Assembly (NCBI GenBank): GCA_013398175.1
Contig: VZRZ01007232.1
Coordinates: 136,414 to 200,413 of the forward strand
Reading direction: 5' to 3'
DNA: 64,000 bases
Source of the DNA: Climacteris rufus
Lineage: Eukaryota; Chordata; Aves; Passeriformes; Climacteridae
The position numbers were made by a program, and so were the translations under genes. How positions within the stretch are numbered: position 1 is the stretch's first letter; every line of letters begins with the position of its first letter. A model generated the notes under the pieces. The model was not told the origin of the DNA, did not search any database, and saw only the letters and a list, made by a program, of their open reading frames with translations. Shown piece after piece: positions 12,101 through 24,875 of this stretch.

Positions 12101-15100
12101 GAAGTGATTTTTTTTTACCTGTGAGCTTGTAAATACTCTCAGAGGCTTAAGGAGGAAACAATTTTAAACAATGTAAGAAAAAACCAGTAAAATTCACATT
12201 AAAATTGTATACATCTCTATTTGTGTAACTGCAGTGGAGGTCAGCTGGCATTAAAGATGACATGTTCTTATCCTTATTTGCTTTATATGTCTTATATGCT
12301 AATTGAACACACTTGCTTATTGTAAGATCTGGGAAAAATACTCTTCTGTAATAATATGCTGAACATTCATATCAATCACATAATTAACTGAAAATTTTTC
12401 TCAAGAGAGTTTGCTTAAAGTGCTTTAAAAAGAGAGGTGCATACTTACATATTTCATTGGATTCATGCTATTTTTATAAGCATAAACCTGTAGTGAACAT
12501 TTCTTCTGTTGAACTGGAATCTGAATTGAGAAGCTTTTTAGAAGCAGAGGTTTTACTTCACTTTACTGAAAGCTTCAGCCCTGAGGTGATGAAATCACCC
12601 TGAATACCACATGGAGAGAATGCCATTCAGCAAGCAGTGATTTAGTTGGAAAGATCAAGAAAGTAATTTGTGGCCTTTTACATCTTTAATGCAGGACAGA
12701 GTTTAGTAATTTTGGACAGAGATGGATTAGATATGTCTCAGTGAGTAACCTGAGGGCAATTCATTAATTAAGGAAAACATACAGCTGCATATGGGTAAAA
12801 TCAGGAAGGAAACATATTTGCAGATGTATGAGTGACAGCATCAACAATTCTTTCTTAGTTCTCTTGTTTATGCTGTCATAAAAGCTTGATTTTATTCTGC
12901 AAACTGATAATTTCTTTTTGGAGATTCTAGGGGTGCCTGGGTAAGTACAGGTGGATGAAGTCCATACAACTGAAATCCTATTTGAAATTGCTTTGATCCA
13001 TCTCGTGGTGAATTTCAGATCTGCACTGTCTGGTATTTTGGCCAAGTCAAACACTGTGTTTAAATGACATAAGAAACTAGGTTTGGGAGCTGAATGGCTG
13101 AATGGTGATAAGCAAAATAAAAGATCAGATTCAGCAGTGAAACAGATCATTAAATGGAATCAGTTTTAGGAAACTGTAAATATCTGGTACAGATTTTCAA
13201 TCTGCAAATTTCTGTTTAATTAGAATACATACCAAAATCCTATTTCACCAATACTGCCAAAATAGTAAACATCCTCATATTTGCCACCACTTCCCTGTTC
13301 TCTTGAGAAAATGATTATTTAGAGGCTACAGATTAAGGCAGTTGGAATTCAGATATCCTTAAACATGATGGAAGAGAAGGAAGGATTGGCAGTGCAGTAC
13401 ATTCTCATTTAAAAGAACATATTCCTCTATGCATTGTACTTCAAAAATCAGACATATCACTTCCATTTTTTGCACTTAATTTCATTACTGACAGAAGATA
13501 CTGAGAGATGAAAAAACAGCTAAGCAAGCAGAATTGCAAAATTCTCTGTTTAACACAAGAAATGAGCATTCAATATTTTCCTCAACACACTTTATAAATG
13601 GAGAAGTCCCAGTTCTCACATTTAGATGACCTGGAATCTGTTTTGAGATTCTAAAATAATGAAAAGAAAACATTTTAATATGCTGAAATTTCTATTCACA
13701 TTTTATTACTTTAAATTCTATCCAAAGTGTATGAATTAAAAAGAATACAACCAAGTCCTCAGACATCAGGTGCCGCATGTGAAGTAGGCAAAAAAAAAAA
13801 GAATGTAGCTTGGTTCTGTTGGACTACTGTTTTCTAAAGTGATCATGAGTACCTCCAGTTGAGATACTTCTTCAATCCCTTTCCAGTTCAAGACAATTCC
13901 CATCCCTTCCAAGCAAAAACATTTGCAATGAAGATGGGTGATGACATTTACAGGGGCAGATAGTGGGATGGGTGAGAAAAGGAGTCCCAGCTGAAAGGCT
14001 AGGTGTTTTCAAAGTCAGGTCGGGTGCATTGACAGGATTGAAGTTTACACAATAGACTCATCTGCCATGCTTGCTGAAAGGTCAGAACTACTAAATTCTG
14101 TAACAGAAATCAGCCAGATGTAATAGAGGCTTAGAATGTCAGAGCTTCATATGTGATTCCCGTGTATGGCAACAGATTTTTTTAACGGAATCCAGGTCTT
14201 CTTTTGACTACGTTTAATAACATTGTATGTCAACTTTCTTTCAGGATTATGCATTGTATTTTAGGAGCCTGATGTCAAAGAAAGGGGTGTGTGAACAGAC
14301 TCTAAGAAATACCCATTTCTCACTTGGGCATGGGAAGAGTTTCCAGATGTTCCCACACTTGGAATTGGGTGCTGGGTTTATTTGAAAACCTGGACTAAAG
14401 CACTGCAAAGGTGAGTGTTTAAGGGCTTGAAAATCATTATCCTTTTGCAGGTGAGTGCTGAATCCTTTTGATAACCTGTCTTTTAGTAATATGTTGAAAA
14501 TTAATATGTTCAATGGAATATAGAAGAAACAGTATGGCAGAAAAGATAAATAAAACCACATTATTAGAGAACTAATTTGACATGGCCATGCACCAAAAAC
14601 CTCTGTGACTCTCTCAAGCATCTGAACTGTCAGGAGTTAACATTCCTATTTTTTTTTATGTTTTATCCAGACACTATTAACAAATGACTTCTGTATGTGT
14701 CTAATGAGAAAGGGCACAAGAGAATGAATTATGTAAGTTGTACACATACTTACAGGAAAAAAGGTGTTTTCAAACTTTAAGATAGAAAACCAAGTATAAA
14801 ATCCTTCAGCTACCATAGTTACTTTGGTACAGTTTGAATGGACTTTGAGTTAGCAGTTTTGAATATGTCAGAGTGATAAATTAAATCCTTGGCAGAATGC
14901 TAAACTGTGATAGCTGAAAAGAGGAATTCCTTAAGGAAAACTATGAGAGGTGGAACAGATGTTCCACTTTCCAGATGAAATGTATTCAGCAAACCCATGT
15001 ATCCACCGTTGTTTAGTTGAAGACTCATCTGTCCTACATTTTCACAAGGTGAAGGAGACGCTTGTTTACTGATGGAAGGGAGTTAACGGTTACTTCTTCT

Positions 15101-16437
15101 TTTTCAATAAATATTTCATTATATAACTACAAAGAGCAACTAATGAAACCTCCAAATGCCAGCTAATAGGTTAAAAGCCTAATGGTTCTTTACAAGGCAA
15201 AGGACACATGACAGTTCTTTCCCACATTTGCGTGAAATGATTAAGCACCACCATTCCGAGAAAAAAAATATTCTGGTAAATTACTTTTGCGACATCAGGA
15301 AAAAATAGACTTCTTTGCAGACATATAATAGTCTCTAATGGCAAGATATTTATTTACAAGTGAATATAAACAACCAGTTCGGAGTTTAGTCAATTCACAC
15401 TTCATTTCAACTCATAAAGCCAGAGATGAGAAAAAAAAATTGTCCTTCTCTGATGACAGTATACCATGTCTCACCTCGATTTGTGACTTTGGAAATGTAA
15501 GAACCAGGTTTGAGAGAGGCTCTGCTTTCACCCAGGGGGCTGCATCGCCGTAGTCATGAGTTAAATTCTTCAGCCCACACTTTATTTGGGAATGAAGGAC
15601 TGTGATTCACACCCACCCCAGTGGGCAGGAGGAACTGTGGCTCTGCTCTTGGCAGTCCTGATCCATGTTTTTTAACTTCTTTTGTTTCACACCAGTGGAG
15701 AGAATTCATTTGTTTAGTTTCATTTATTCAGTCTTATTTAACCAAATATTGAACCAAATAAGTTATGAGTTGACCAAACCTCATTTTGGTCAAAGAAACA
15801 GATGGGCTTCTGAATTTGCTTTGGAGACACTCAGGAACATACAACTTGTCCCTTTGTCACAGCTTGCGCCAAAGATTCTAGCAAAGCCTTGAAGGAAATC
15901 TGAGGCAACCTAAAACTTACCCAGGCAACAGAGAGGAATGTGGTGGGATTCATCCCTTACTACTTGAAGAACTCCTCATTTGACTTTAGTTCCAGCAGTT
16001 TTGAGTGCACAGACATGGTGAGCTGACAACACCTGGGTAGCACACAGAACTTAGAGACAAAGGCAAGTGTTGTGCCTTCAGGGGTGCACAAAACCTGTGG
16101 AGCCAAGCCTTTGCAACTGCTGCTCTGGCACTTTGCATGCTACTGCAATATGACCCATTTCAGACAAAATATGCTTAGAAAGATATCAGCACAACCTTTT
16201 TCAGCTTTACCTATCTTGTGACACTTGGAAAGAACTTTTAAGCAAGTGACTCTTGTGTTTTTCAAGGTTGGATTGTTTAATTGATAACTCTGCACTGAGA
16301 AGGATCCTATTTCTGCTCTATGGAAATCAAGAACTCTGCCTTGCAAAACATAGATAAAAAGAGTGCTCTAGTCATGGCATTCATGCCAAAGGATTGTATC
16401 AATCTAGTTAATCTCAAAAGTCTTATCATCAGCACCT
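9119..16437. other. Mostly AT-rich DNA; no firm gene
   Basis: The segment starts with a GC-richer patch (9130-9390) with open frames on both strands and no splice evidence. It then becomes AT-rich. A (TTTG)n run lies at 9566-9586. Two weak exon-like spots are noted. At 11347-11375, 29 bases sit between 'attatcttcccag' and 'gtaagt'. At 11035 an acceptor-like T-rich tract precedes a short frame. Neither is strong enough to call. Donor-like 'gtgagt' at 14411 and 14452 have no convincing open frame upstream. Confidence 0.4.
9566..9586. repeat. (TTTG)n microsatellite
   Basis: About five TTTG units followed by a T/G-rich stretch. Similar TTTG runs recur at 50.2 kb and at the right end of the window. 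Confidence 0.85.
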
Positions 16438-16920
16438 TATATCCACCATATGTTAGTGCCATATGTGCAGCTAGTTAAGAAGGATGGAGAGGAGGGAATG
16501 GTTGAAAATTCAAGTAATGTTACAGCCCTGAGGCACTGCCAGCCCTGCCTGTCCCGGTCCATCCCCTCCCCTGCCCTACCCACAGCCCAGAACCCCGTGT
16601 CAGCCCCCAGGGCCATCAGCCCCCTGCCCCAGGAACACCACAGCAGGGCCAGTCTCCAGCTGCCCAGCTCTCTGCCTCCAGCCACAGATGCACCTTGGCC
16701 TGTCCCCAGCCCCAGCAAGGTGCCCAGTGCTCTGTCTGGGTGGTGGGATGAGCCCCAGCTGCCAGAACCTGCCCTGACAGAGCCAGCAGGGAGATCTCAC
16801 AGTACCCAGGGAGGCCCTGGCTCCTGCAGTGCCCTGATGGGACGGAAGACAAACTGCACAGCTCAGTCAGATGAGCTGGGCTCCTTTAGCATGCACAAAT
16901 CACATTGGATTTTCCAATAG
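16438..16920 (+). other. C-rich segment with a 156-codon open frame of unknown nature
   Basis: A C-rich patch (about 16520-16850) in otherwise AT-rich DNA carries a plus-strand frame open for 156 codons from the ATG at 16450 to a stop at 16918-16920. The translation is rich in Pro, Ser and Ala with no recognisable domain. Overlapping frames of 93, 78 and 66 codons are open on the minus strand, which points to composition rather than coding. An unrecognised repeat or LTR piece, or unique GC-rich DNA, are the main alternatives. I do not call it a gene. Confidence 0.3.
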
Positions 16921-17325
16921 TTTTCCCTGAAGAAGGCTGCAGTACACCCCCAAGTGAATGCTTTTGAAGGGTGTCTGGTCTGCTGCTTCAACTCTGTGCC
17001 ACAGCAGCAGTACAACATCTGCTGCAGCTGGAGCTCCTCCAAGCCCAATTCTGCTTCTTCCACCCTTCCAGATCCTCCTGAAAAGTTTCCTTTTTAGCTT
17101 TATCAGGACTTTTTCCGCAGGTCTTCTCGAACAATCTGTTTTATTAAAACAAACACACAGAAATCTTGAGGGTGTAGCAGGAGTGAGAAGCAGCCATGGA
17201 CTTCAGGGAGGTTCTCTGGTCCCCACAGCTGCTTCACCAAGGGCTGGAGCGTGCCCTGGCTGCCCTTTCCTGGTGCTGGTGCCACTGGGTCAGTGTCAGT
17301 GTGTCAGCCTTATTTCTGGCTTTAT

Positions 17326-17735
17326 CGAGAAGGATGGAGCACATCTCCTGTGAGGAAAGGCTGAGAAAATTGGAATTGTTCCACTTGGAGAAGAGAAGGC
17401 ACTGGGGAGACCTTGTGGCTTTCCAGTAGGTGCTACAAGAGAGCAGGAGGACTTTTAACAAGGTCTTGTAGTGATAGAACAAGGGGGAATGGCTTTAAAT
17501 TAGAAGAGGATATGTTTAGATTAGATATTAGGAAGAAATTCTTTACTGTGTTTGTGGTGAGGCACTTGAATGTGTTGTCCAGAGAAATTGTGGATGCCCC
17601 ATCCCTGGAAGTTCAAGGTCAAGTTGGAGGGGACTTAGAGCAACCTGGTCTATTGAAAAATAACCCTGGCCATTGCAGGGGGTTGGAATTAGATGATTTT
17701 TAATGTCCCTTCCAACCCAAACCATTCTATGATTT
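17326..17735 (+). mobile_element. 5'-truncated CR1 LINE, 3' end
   Basis: The block matches the remembered 3' portion of avian CR1. It has 'ctgtgaggaaaggctgag', an 'acttggagaagagaaggc' part, 'agattagatattaggaag' followed by a 'ttctttactgtg' part, a 'ccatccctggaagttcaag' part, and the tail 'cccttccaacccaaacc' followed by 'attctatgattt'. The copy is about 410 bases long and lacks the reverse transcriptase region, which is the usual 5' truncation. It has no intact ORF. The boundary at the 5' side is approximate. Confidence 0.85.
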
Positions 17736-19442
17736 ACAAGTAAAATGTGGGGCAAGGTGTGAAATGCTGTTCGGTGAAACAAGAGTGCTGTTGACCAGTT
17801 CAGTGAAGGCCAAAAGGAAATAATTTTGATTTTCAGCAAAGATTAACTATGTTAATGGAGTATTTTCTCATTGGAAAGACAATGAGTCACAGGACCAAGG
17901 GGTAGAGAAATTCTGAGTGGCCTCATTTGTTCATGGAATTTATGAATTATTTGACAAACATCTCTGCAGTGGCCTAGATATACTTGATGGCTTTCACCAA
18001 AGAATTAGATTAGAAGATTTACTGGAATCCTTAACACATTAGATTTCTATGATTTCTATTTCTACTACTGCTAGAAGCAAGGTATTTTCACACTACAGAG
18101 TTATGAAAAGTATCATATCTATGTATCTTACACAGCATCTAACTACAAGTATCTTCTGCAGCATGAGCCTCTGGTAGCCCAAAAAACAGAAAAAAAAGGA
18201 ACAAAATCATATTTTGCTCCTGACACTCTAAAAGAAAGATTGTCTTCAATACCTTTTCATTTAAGCAAAATTGTGGAAAGCAGGAAGTTTTGCCAGTGGT
18301 TACCTGTAGAAAAAGAACAAAATAAAATCCAGAGTGAGAATTTGATGTATTATTCCATTTAAAAAAAAGGAAGAAAAAATCATCTCTTCTGAAAGTGCTA
18401 AACCCATGGGCATTGTAATAGCTGAAAAATATCTTCTTCACATTCTCTATGCAAATAATCTTTATCCACTTTTAGATAATGACATTTGGGTAGAGAATAA
18501 TAGATTTCCTTTGGGAATGCTTTTACGTCATGTGACATTCAGTTCCTGAAAACAGCAATTGATCTGTGGGGGTCAAATATACTTAAACTGTGATTAGTAT
18601 TACCAGAAATTAGTCCCTCAATAGTCTCTTTTTCAGACAAAATACCAATAATCAGCTGGCTTTTCTTCCATGCACACATAACACATACCATATCGCTGTT
18701 ATTTTGCAGAGTTTGTGTTTAGCATTTATCCCATTTTTGGATTCACTGTTTTGTTGGTATTATTAGACATAAACCCATAAAACTAATTTTCACCAACATT
18801 AGTACAATCTACACGGCCCAAGGCCTACAGTTTTAGCAGTATTTTTGCTAGATTAGCAATAAGTCTCTTGTGAGAAAACTGCTGTGCAGGAATTTTGGTG
18901 TGCTCATGTGGCAGCTGTTCACCATGTGTTTGAAAGGAACTATCAGGTATGTTTCTAATTAAAGTGTTTAAGGAATCATCAACAGAAAATGGCAGCTGAC
19001 AAAATCTAGGCTTTCCCCTACTGTAAGCCAAAGTTTTGGGGAGAGGAATTTATTGCAGAAACAACAGCAGACATTAATAGCAGTTTGCTGAGATGTAAGT
19101 TCGGTGCCCTGCTCTGATTTTCTAGGAGCACTGTGGCGTTTGCTTGTACAGATACTGGAGGAAATGCACAGGACCTTGTAGATGTTATAACTTTCTGCGG
19201 GTTTTTGCTTTTTTTCCTTTTATGAAAACTGTTCTGTTTAGAACACTTGTATAAAAAAGCACACAACCCCACACTTGTGGTGACTTTTGGCAAAGCAGGA
19301 TACTTGGATGGAAGCCCCTGGGACTGTAAGGCTGAACAGTTGTAGTGAGCAGGGCTGGAGGTATAAAAGCATAACTATGGCTAGGTCAGGGTGCCTGCTG
19401 GAGGCCACTCAGCATTATTCTGGGAGTGACCCTGGTGTCCCA
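17736..19442. other. AT-rich DNA without recognised feature
   Basis: Short frames only. I see no repeat family or exon that can be supported. Confidence 0.4.
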
Positions 19443-19447
19443 GGGGC
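19443..19447. repeat. Target-site duplication GGGGC, left copy
   Basis: Five bases identical to 19922-19926 on the other side of the LTR. Confidence 0.7.
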
Positions 19448-19921
19448 TGCAGTGTCCCCAAACACAGGGCGTCCTCCGGCAGCTCTGTCAGTGCTGGCTC
19501 CTCTGGGGAGAGTGAGCCCCAGGGTGATGGTGCGGGCACGAGCGAGGATAAAGGCCAGAGAGAAGGGCTCTGGTGTGATTTCCAGCCTTTTATTTCCCGG
19601 GGAGAGGCAGCAGGGAAGGCAGGAGAGGGTCCGGGGTCTGGGAGAGGCGGTGTGAGGATCGGGAAGAGCTGAAGGCTTCAGGGAGCAGGCACCGGGCAGG
19701 GGGAAGGCAGGGGATTTATCGGGATACAACCAATTGGGGTACATGGATTTACATGGAACCAATGGAGAACTGAACAGCAATGAAGCTTCCAGAACATAAC
19801 CTTACACAGCACATGAAGTAATGCCTTAATTAACCAATAAACTGAAACAGGTAAACAGCGTTGCAAGGGACACTGGAGGTGAGCCAAAATCTCACCCTGA
19901 CCAGGGAGTGTGGCTCTGACA
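19448..19921 (-). mobile_element. Solo LTR with perfect 5-base target-site duplication
   Basis: On the minus strand the 474-base element begins TGTCAGAGCCACACTC and ends CA, with GGGGC on both flanks (plus strand). Internal signals read in LTR order. Three CCAAT motifs lie in inverted orientation (plus positions 19730, 19759 and 19834). A TATA-like 'cgataaatc' (minus) lies near 19715, and an AATAAA signal (minus) at 19589-19594 is followed by about 140 bases of R/U5-like sequence. There are no gag, pol or env remnants on either side, so this is a solo LTR. The five-base duplication suggests an ERVL/class III-type integrase, but avian families vary. The intact duplication suggests it is younger than the other LTRs here. 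Confidence 0.75.
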
Positions 19922-19926
19922 GGGGC
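19922..19926. repeat. Target-site duplication GGGGC, right copy
   Basis: Pairs with 19443-19447 and fixes the right border of the solo LTR. Confidence 0.7.
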
Positions 19927-20386
19927 AACCCCAGGCTGAGGCTCCCAGTCCTGAGCATGTGGGGCTGTGAGTTTTGCCACATACGCTGCCACACATCCCA
20001 ACTGCTGTATTGTCTGAGAGCAGCGGTGCTCCAAAACTGCCTGCCTGTCTCCAGCAGCAGCTCCCAACAGATGCTTGGGAAAGACCCCAGGAACAGCACA
20101 TGCCTATATTGACACTTATTCCTCACACACTTACAGCTTCTGTCTCTTTGTGGCCTAAGGAATTAGTGAGTTGTTAAGTGTACCCTCATTCTGATGTTCT
20201 GTCCCTGTTTGACTTTTCCCTATGAATGTGTCTAATTGCATTTTGAACAGTTTTATACCTTTGACTTGCATTAGCCATGCGGAACGGGTTTCTCACCTTA
20301 ATGGGGAGTTGCACCTAATCAAGTCTGTCTATTCTGGACTGGACTTTGAGATTTCTGTCCTCTCCCTTCTGCCCCCTTCCCCCCCC

Positions 20387-20455
20387 NNNNNNNNNNNNNN
20401 NNNNNNNNNNNNNNNNNNNNNNNNNNNNNNNNNNNNNNNNNNNNNNNNNNNNNNN
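20387..20455. other. Assembly gap (69 N) inside a C-run
   Basis: The unknown bases are preceded by a pyrimidine-rich stretch ending in about eight C's and followed by CCCCGCCCCCC. The gap probably covers a poly-C/GC-rich low-complexity tract that failed to sequence. Open frames crossing it are artefacts. Confidence 0.9.
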
Positions 20456-21427
20456 CCCCGCCCCCCAATCTTACTTCAAAGGCATCTTCAGTGTGACCAG
20501 AATTTTAAAATTCAACACTTAATGAATGAGAACTTCTGCCTATTTCATCCCTTTGCTGTGTCACTCTGGTATACAGGGCAGTTCAAAATTGCACTCTGTG
20601 CATGACAGCTATGTGCTTCGTCTACATATTATTAACATTACTGACTTGTCAAATATAACCAGAGTCCATGGTGAAGTTTGGAGACTGCAAAACTGGTGAC
20701 AAGCTCCCTGTAGAAGCCTGGAGACAAACATGCTCAGAACTTGCTGCCAAGCAGGTTTAACTTAAACTACAGTTTGCAGCTGAGGCAGATGTGAAATAAC
20801 AGAGCATGTTATGTCCAAGCATTCCACAGTGATTGAGGCTACACTCCCCTTATCAGGCAAGAGGAAGAGATAAGCTAACTGTCTGATCAGGCTTAGCATT
20901 CTCAGATAGTAATGTTTCAGCAATGCATGTTTAGAAGCAAAATTCAGTCAATATTTTAGCTTATAATATTAGTTTTGGACTAGCCAGCTATACAAACAGC
21001 AAAGAACGACATCTCAGATTTACATCAGAGCAATATATAGTGCCTGTCTGTGCTGACAAGTCTGCCGTGCTGGAGCACATACAGGCATCTCTGAGACATA
21101 GGAATTTCCTGCTTGTAATTTATAAAGACTTCTTGGAAAGTCCAGAGCTGATGTGGATCCATCCACTGTGGTGCAGGTAAGGACAAGGTTTGAATAACAT
21201 TTTTTAGATGTATTAGGCCATCCATTTCAATGCCAGTGCTGGCTAGAAAGAAAATCAAGGCCAAGAAACATATGGACTGAAACGAATGAAAAGCCTCAGG
21301 CCACATCTCGTCCTCTCCTGGAAACCCTAGCACAGGGAACATTTCAGAAGATACCGATTTGGTTTGTACAGGTCTTTCTCTTATGTCAGCTCTTCCCAGC
21401 TATTTCAGCAGAAATGCAGAGCCCAGT

Positions 21428-22111
21428 ACAGGTGAGGATCTGTGTGGCTGGGAGCAGTTTTGCTGAAAGGTACCCGAGGGCCCTGGTACACAACAAGCTG
21501 AAGATGGGTCAGCAGAGAGAGGCTGCAACAGCACAGTCAGACTGGATCCTGGGCTGCATCCACAGGGGCATTACTGGCAGAGATGGAGATGGGATCGTTC
21601 CACTCAGCGTTGGTCAGGTTGCATCTTGAATGCTGTGTCCAGTTCTTGTTCCTACAATTCAAGAAAGACAGAAGCGGACTGGAGAAGGTCCAAATGAAGG
21701 TTGCAAAGATGATCAGAGGCTGGAGAACCTGTCCCATGAGGAAAGACTGAAGGAGTCAGATCTTTTATCCATGGAGAAGGAGAAGCCTTGCAGGGACCTC
21801 ATCACAGTATTCCAGAGTGCAGCTGCAAGGAGCACAGAAGGGAGTTGTATGGAAAAGACAAGGGGCAATGGGTACAAGTTGCACCAGGAGAGGTTTCATC
21901 TTAATATAAGAAAGGAATTTTTACAGTGAGAATAATCATTCAGTGGAACAACCTTCCCAGGAAAATGGCCCCTACGACAGGAGGTTTTCAATTTGAGACT
22001 GCTCAGGTTGCTAAACAAGGCCTCTCACTGAGGCTCCCTTTCCCAGGACAGACGACCTTTTGAGGTCCCTTCCAGCCTGGACTGTTCCATGGTTCTGTGA
22101 TTCCATGATTT
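21428..22111 (+). mobile_element. 5'-truncated CR1 LINE, 3' end (longer copy)
   Basis: Landmarks of an avian CR1 3' region appear in order. They are 'gtgtccagttcttgttcct', 'gactggagaaggtcc', a 'cctgtcccatgaggaaag' part, a 'gggacctcatcacag' part, a 'caccaggagaggtttcatc' part, 'agtggaacaaccttcccag', 'gaggtcccttccagcctg' and a 'gttctgtgattccatgattt' tail. About 680 bases remain. The frame is broken and there is no functional ORF2. It inserted in the plus orientation. Confidence 0.85.
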
Positions 22112-24080
22112 AAATTAGGGCAGCTTTACACTGTACATAGGGCACAGCAAGCTCCAAGGAGATTTGAAAGACCAGGCTGTGTCTGTGTCATTTTCACAGT
22201 CTCGCTCCAAGAGGACATCTCGCCCAACATGCGTTGGCTCCCACATGTGTAATTTGCATTCGGTTGCAGAAGTGCTGCTCTCCTTTGAGGCCTTGTGTGC
22301 AGATCTGTTACAGCTGGCCCAAGTATTGATTGAACAAAATTTTCAAGGAAGGGGACAAAATTTAGCTCTGAAAGACAAGCGAGAACTGGTTAATTGAGCT
22401 TGTTGGGAAAACAGCATCAGAACAGAGAATTCACTTTCACTATCATTGACACATTTCCAAAATAGCATAATTTTCTCAGTAATTTCATTCAACAAAGGGG
22501 AAAGAAAAGGGAGAGAAGTTGAGAAAATTTTGCAAAATGCCATTTTGCCTTATAGAAATATTCTGAGGTGCTTTTTTCTTTTTCTTTTATTTTTCCCCAA
22601 AAAGACTGTTCAAATTAATTTTATATTTTATTATAAAAAAATAAAACTTCCACATCACAAAATGAAATATCCAGGTTGACCTGACACTAATCCTTTATGA
22701 AATATCCTTCTGCATAGAACTTGTGGAGTTACTGGTGCCATAGCTAATGAGGACGTGTGGGCAGTCGTTTGCCAAATGGAATTTCTATCTTCTACAAGTC
22801 TCTACTAATAAGCTGTGACTCCTTGAGGTCGGGAAGATCATGTTCTTTTTCATTGCACCCTTGCAAGAATCATTTCCTCACCATGGATAATAGCAGCTTG
22901 GGGACAATTGATTGCTATAAGGTTTCAATTCAAGATAGCTCGGCCTGACACAACTTCTAGTGAATGATTTCTGAGTCAGTTTTTGTTATGCATCTTCTAG
23001 GAGTTACCTTTTGCTGCTGTTGTTGTCCCCAGCTCATGTAACATGGATACTCATTATTTCTCTGCTCTCTCACACGGGCTTTAATAGCAGAGCATGGTGT
23101 GGTGGTAAGTTCAGAACTGCAGCCATCCTTTTATTACTGGTAGCTATCATGTCTTCCATCACCCTTTCACAATCTGCTTTTTTTCTCCTTCATCTGCTCT
23201 ATCTTGTCTCATAGCTGATGCTCTCTTTGAGGCAAGTACTATCATTGTCCATGTGTATGGGCATGGAATCAACCACAGTGAAAGTCCAAGCCAGCTGAGA
23301 AATGCAGTTACATAATTGTCCAATAACTGTAACTATCATCAGAGACAGATGCCTATTACTAATCATGAAAACATCCAGTCTTCTCTTTCTGCTTCCCTGT
23401 TGTGTTCTTATTTTTCTTCCTGCTTTTCTTAATGCTTTTTTTAATCCACTTTTTTTTCTAAACAGGCATCTTCAAATAGCAGGCTCCCTCAATGGAACTC
23501 TCCCTCTGCACTGATCTGGTAAGAGTGCTGACAGCACCCAAATTCCACATATTGTCCTAAGTGAGGTTTAGGTGGCTAGCTGAATTGTGTCTATCTCCAC
23601 AGTGTCACAGAAATATTACTGTGCTAAAGTTAAATAACTCTTGTTTGTCATGCTTTTCCTCACTTCCCATGCTCTGTGGCATACTGCATTAGTGCACCTT
23701 CCTGGACAGAGGAGCAAGGAGACACACTACTAGCAAGGTCTCAGCTAAGAAATATCTGCCTGAGCCAGCTGCAGGAGATTTCATAGGTCATTCTCACATA
23801 GAAGGCTGAAAATGTCCCATATGCCACCTCCACAGCCTCCAATCTTTATTCTGTCCTACCTCAGCCAGGCTGCCCTAGTTCTAAAAGCCCCTTCAGACAG
23901 ATGGATGACTCCTACTCCCATTATTCCCTGTAAGTGAAAGAAAAACGAAACACTTGGGAGGCAGTGGAATCCTGTCTCTATTCTCTTCCCCATCCCTTGC
24001 AGACTTTGCTCTGCACGCTCGGTGATTTTGCTTTGTGACCACCAGATGTCCCCTGCAATCCATGGAAATAGCAAAAGGCT

Positions 24081-24099
24081 GACAGACAGACAGACAGAC
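24081..24099. repeat. (GACA)n microsatellite
   Basis: Between four and five tandem GACA units. Confidence 0.85.
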
Positions 24100-24837
24100 T
24101 GGGGAGGTGGACACATGCACAAAAAAGAGGGAGCAGCCTCCAGGAAACACCAAGAGAACAGCCTCCCAGCAAGAAATGACCACCTCCGAAAAGAGAAGGA
24201 ATATCTGTTTAAACTTCTTCTTGGAGCACCAGACTGACTGAAGCAAGCTGTAAGCATTCACAGATTATAAATACCCTGTGTGCCAGGAGAGACCAAAAGA
24301 CTGACAGACACAAAGCGCTGAGAAAGGCTGTGAAATAAAACAATATGCACAGAAACAAGAACTTCCTTGAACTGCACTATTCCCGGGATAGAAGCTTCAA
24401 AACCAGCATGAATCAGTTTGGGCATAGCAAGTTTCAGGCTTTACTTGTTGTGGAGTTGCTTTTAAGGCTTGTCTGATGTTGGTCATTGTCTCAGCCCACA
24501 GTGGAGCAGCGCTGTGTGCAGCCTGCAGTCTCTGATTCCCTTCCCTCCAGGCAGGCCCTCAGCACCTATCCAGTGTTTTACTGAGTGCATTTCTTCATCC
24601 AAACTCCAACGCCACACTAAAGAGCAGACCTGCCCTTGGACTGCTCCTCTTCGAGCTTAAGTTCTCCTTTTAGGATGTAATGACCTGTAACTTGTAATGT
24701 GACTGGATTTTCCACTTGGAAGTTACAGCTAGTCAGGATGCTTGAGATACATAACATACATAACATATGTTTCTAAAACTTTCCATAAAAAAAGTAGGGG
24801 AAAAACCCTCTTGAATTTAGAAATTCGGAGCATTATC

Positions 24838-24844
24838 AAAAAAA

Positions 24845-24875
<31 letters not shown>
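24838..24875. repeat. Long interrupted poly-A tract
   Basis: About 26 A's, one G, then about 11 more A's, followed by an AG-rich end. The plus-strand frame through it reads as poly-lysine and is not a gene. Upstream sequence does not resemble a known retrotransposon body, so I cannot say whether it is a retroposon tail. Confidence 0.85.

Noticed and set aside
23856..24261. Frames of 122-133 codons on the minus strand rich in Cys and Ser
   Set aside because: Several frames overlap on both strands with no splice or motif support; composition effect.
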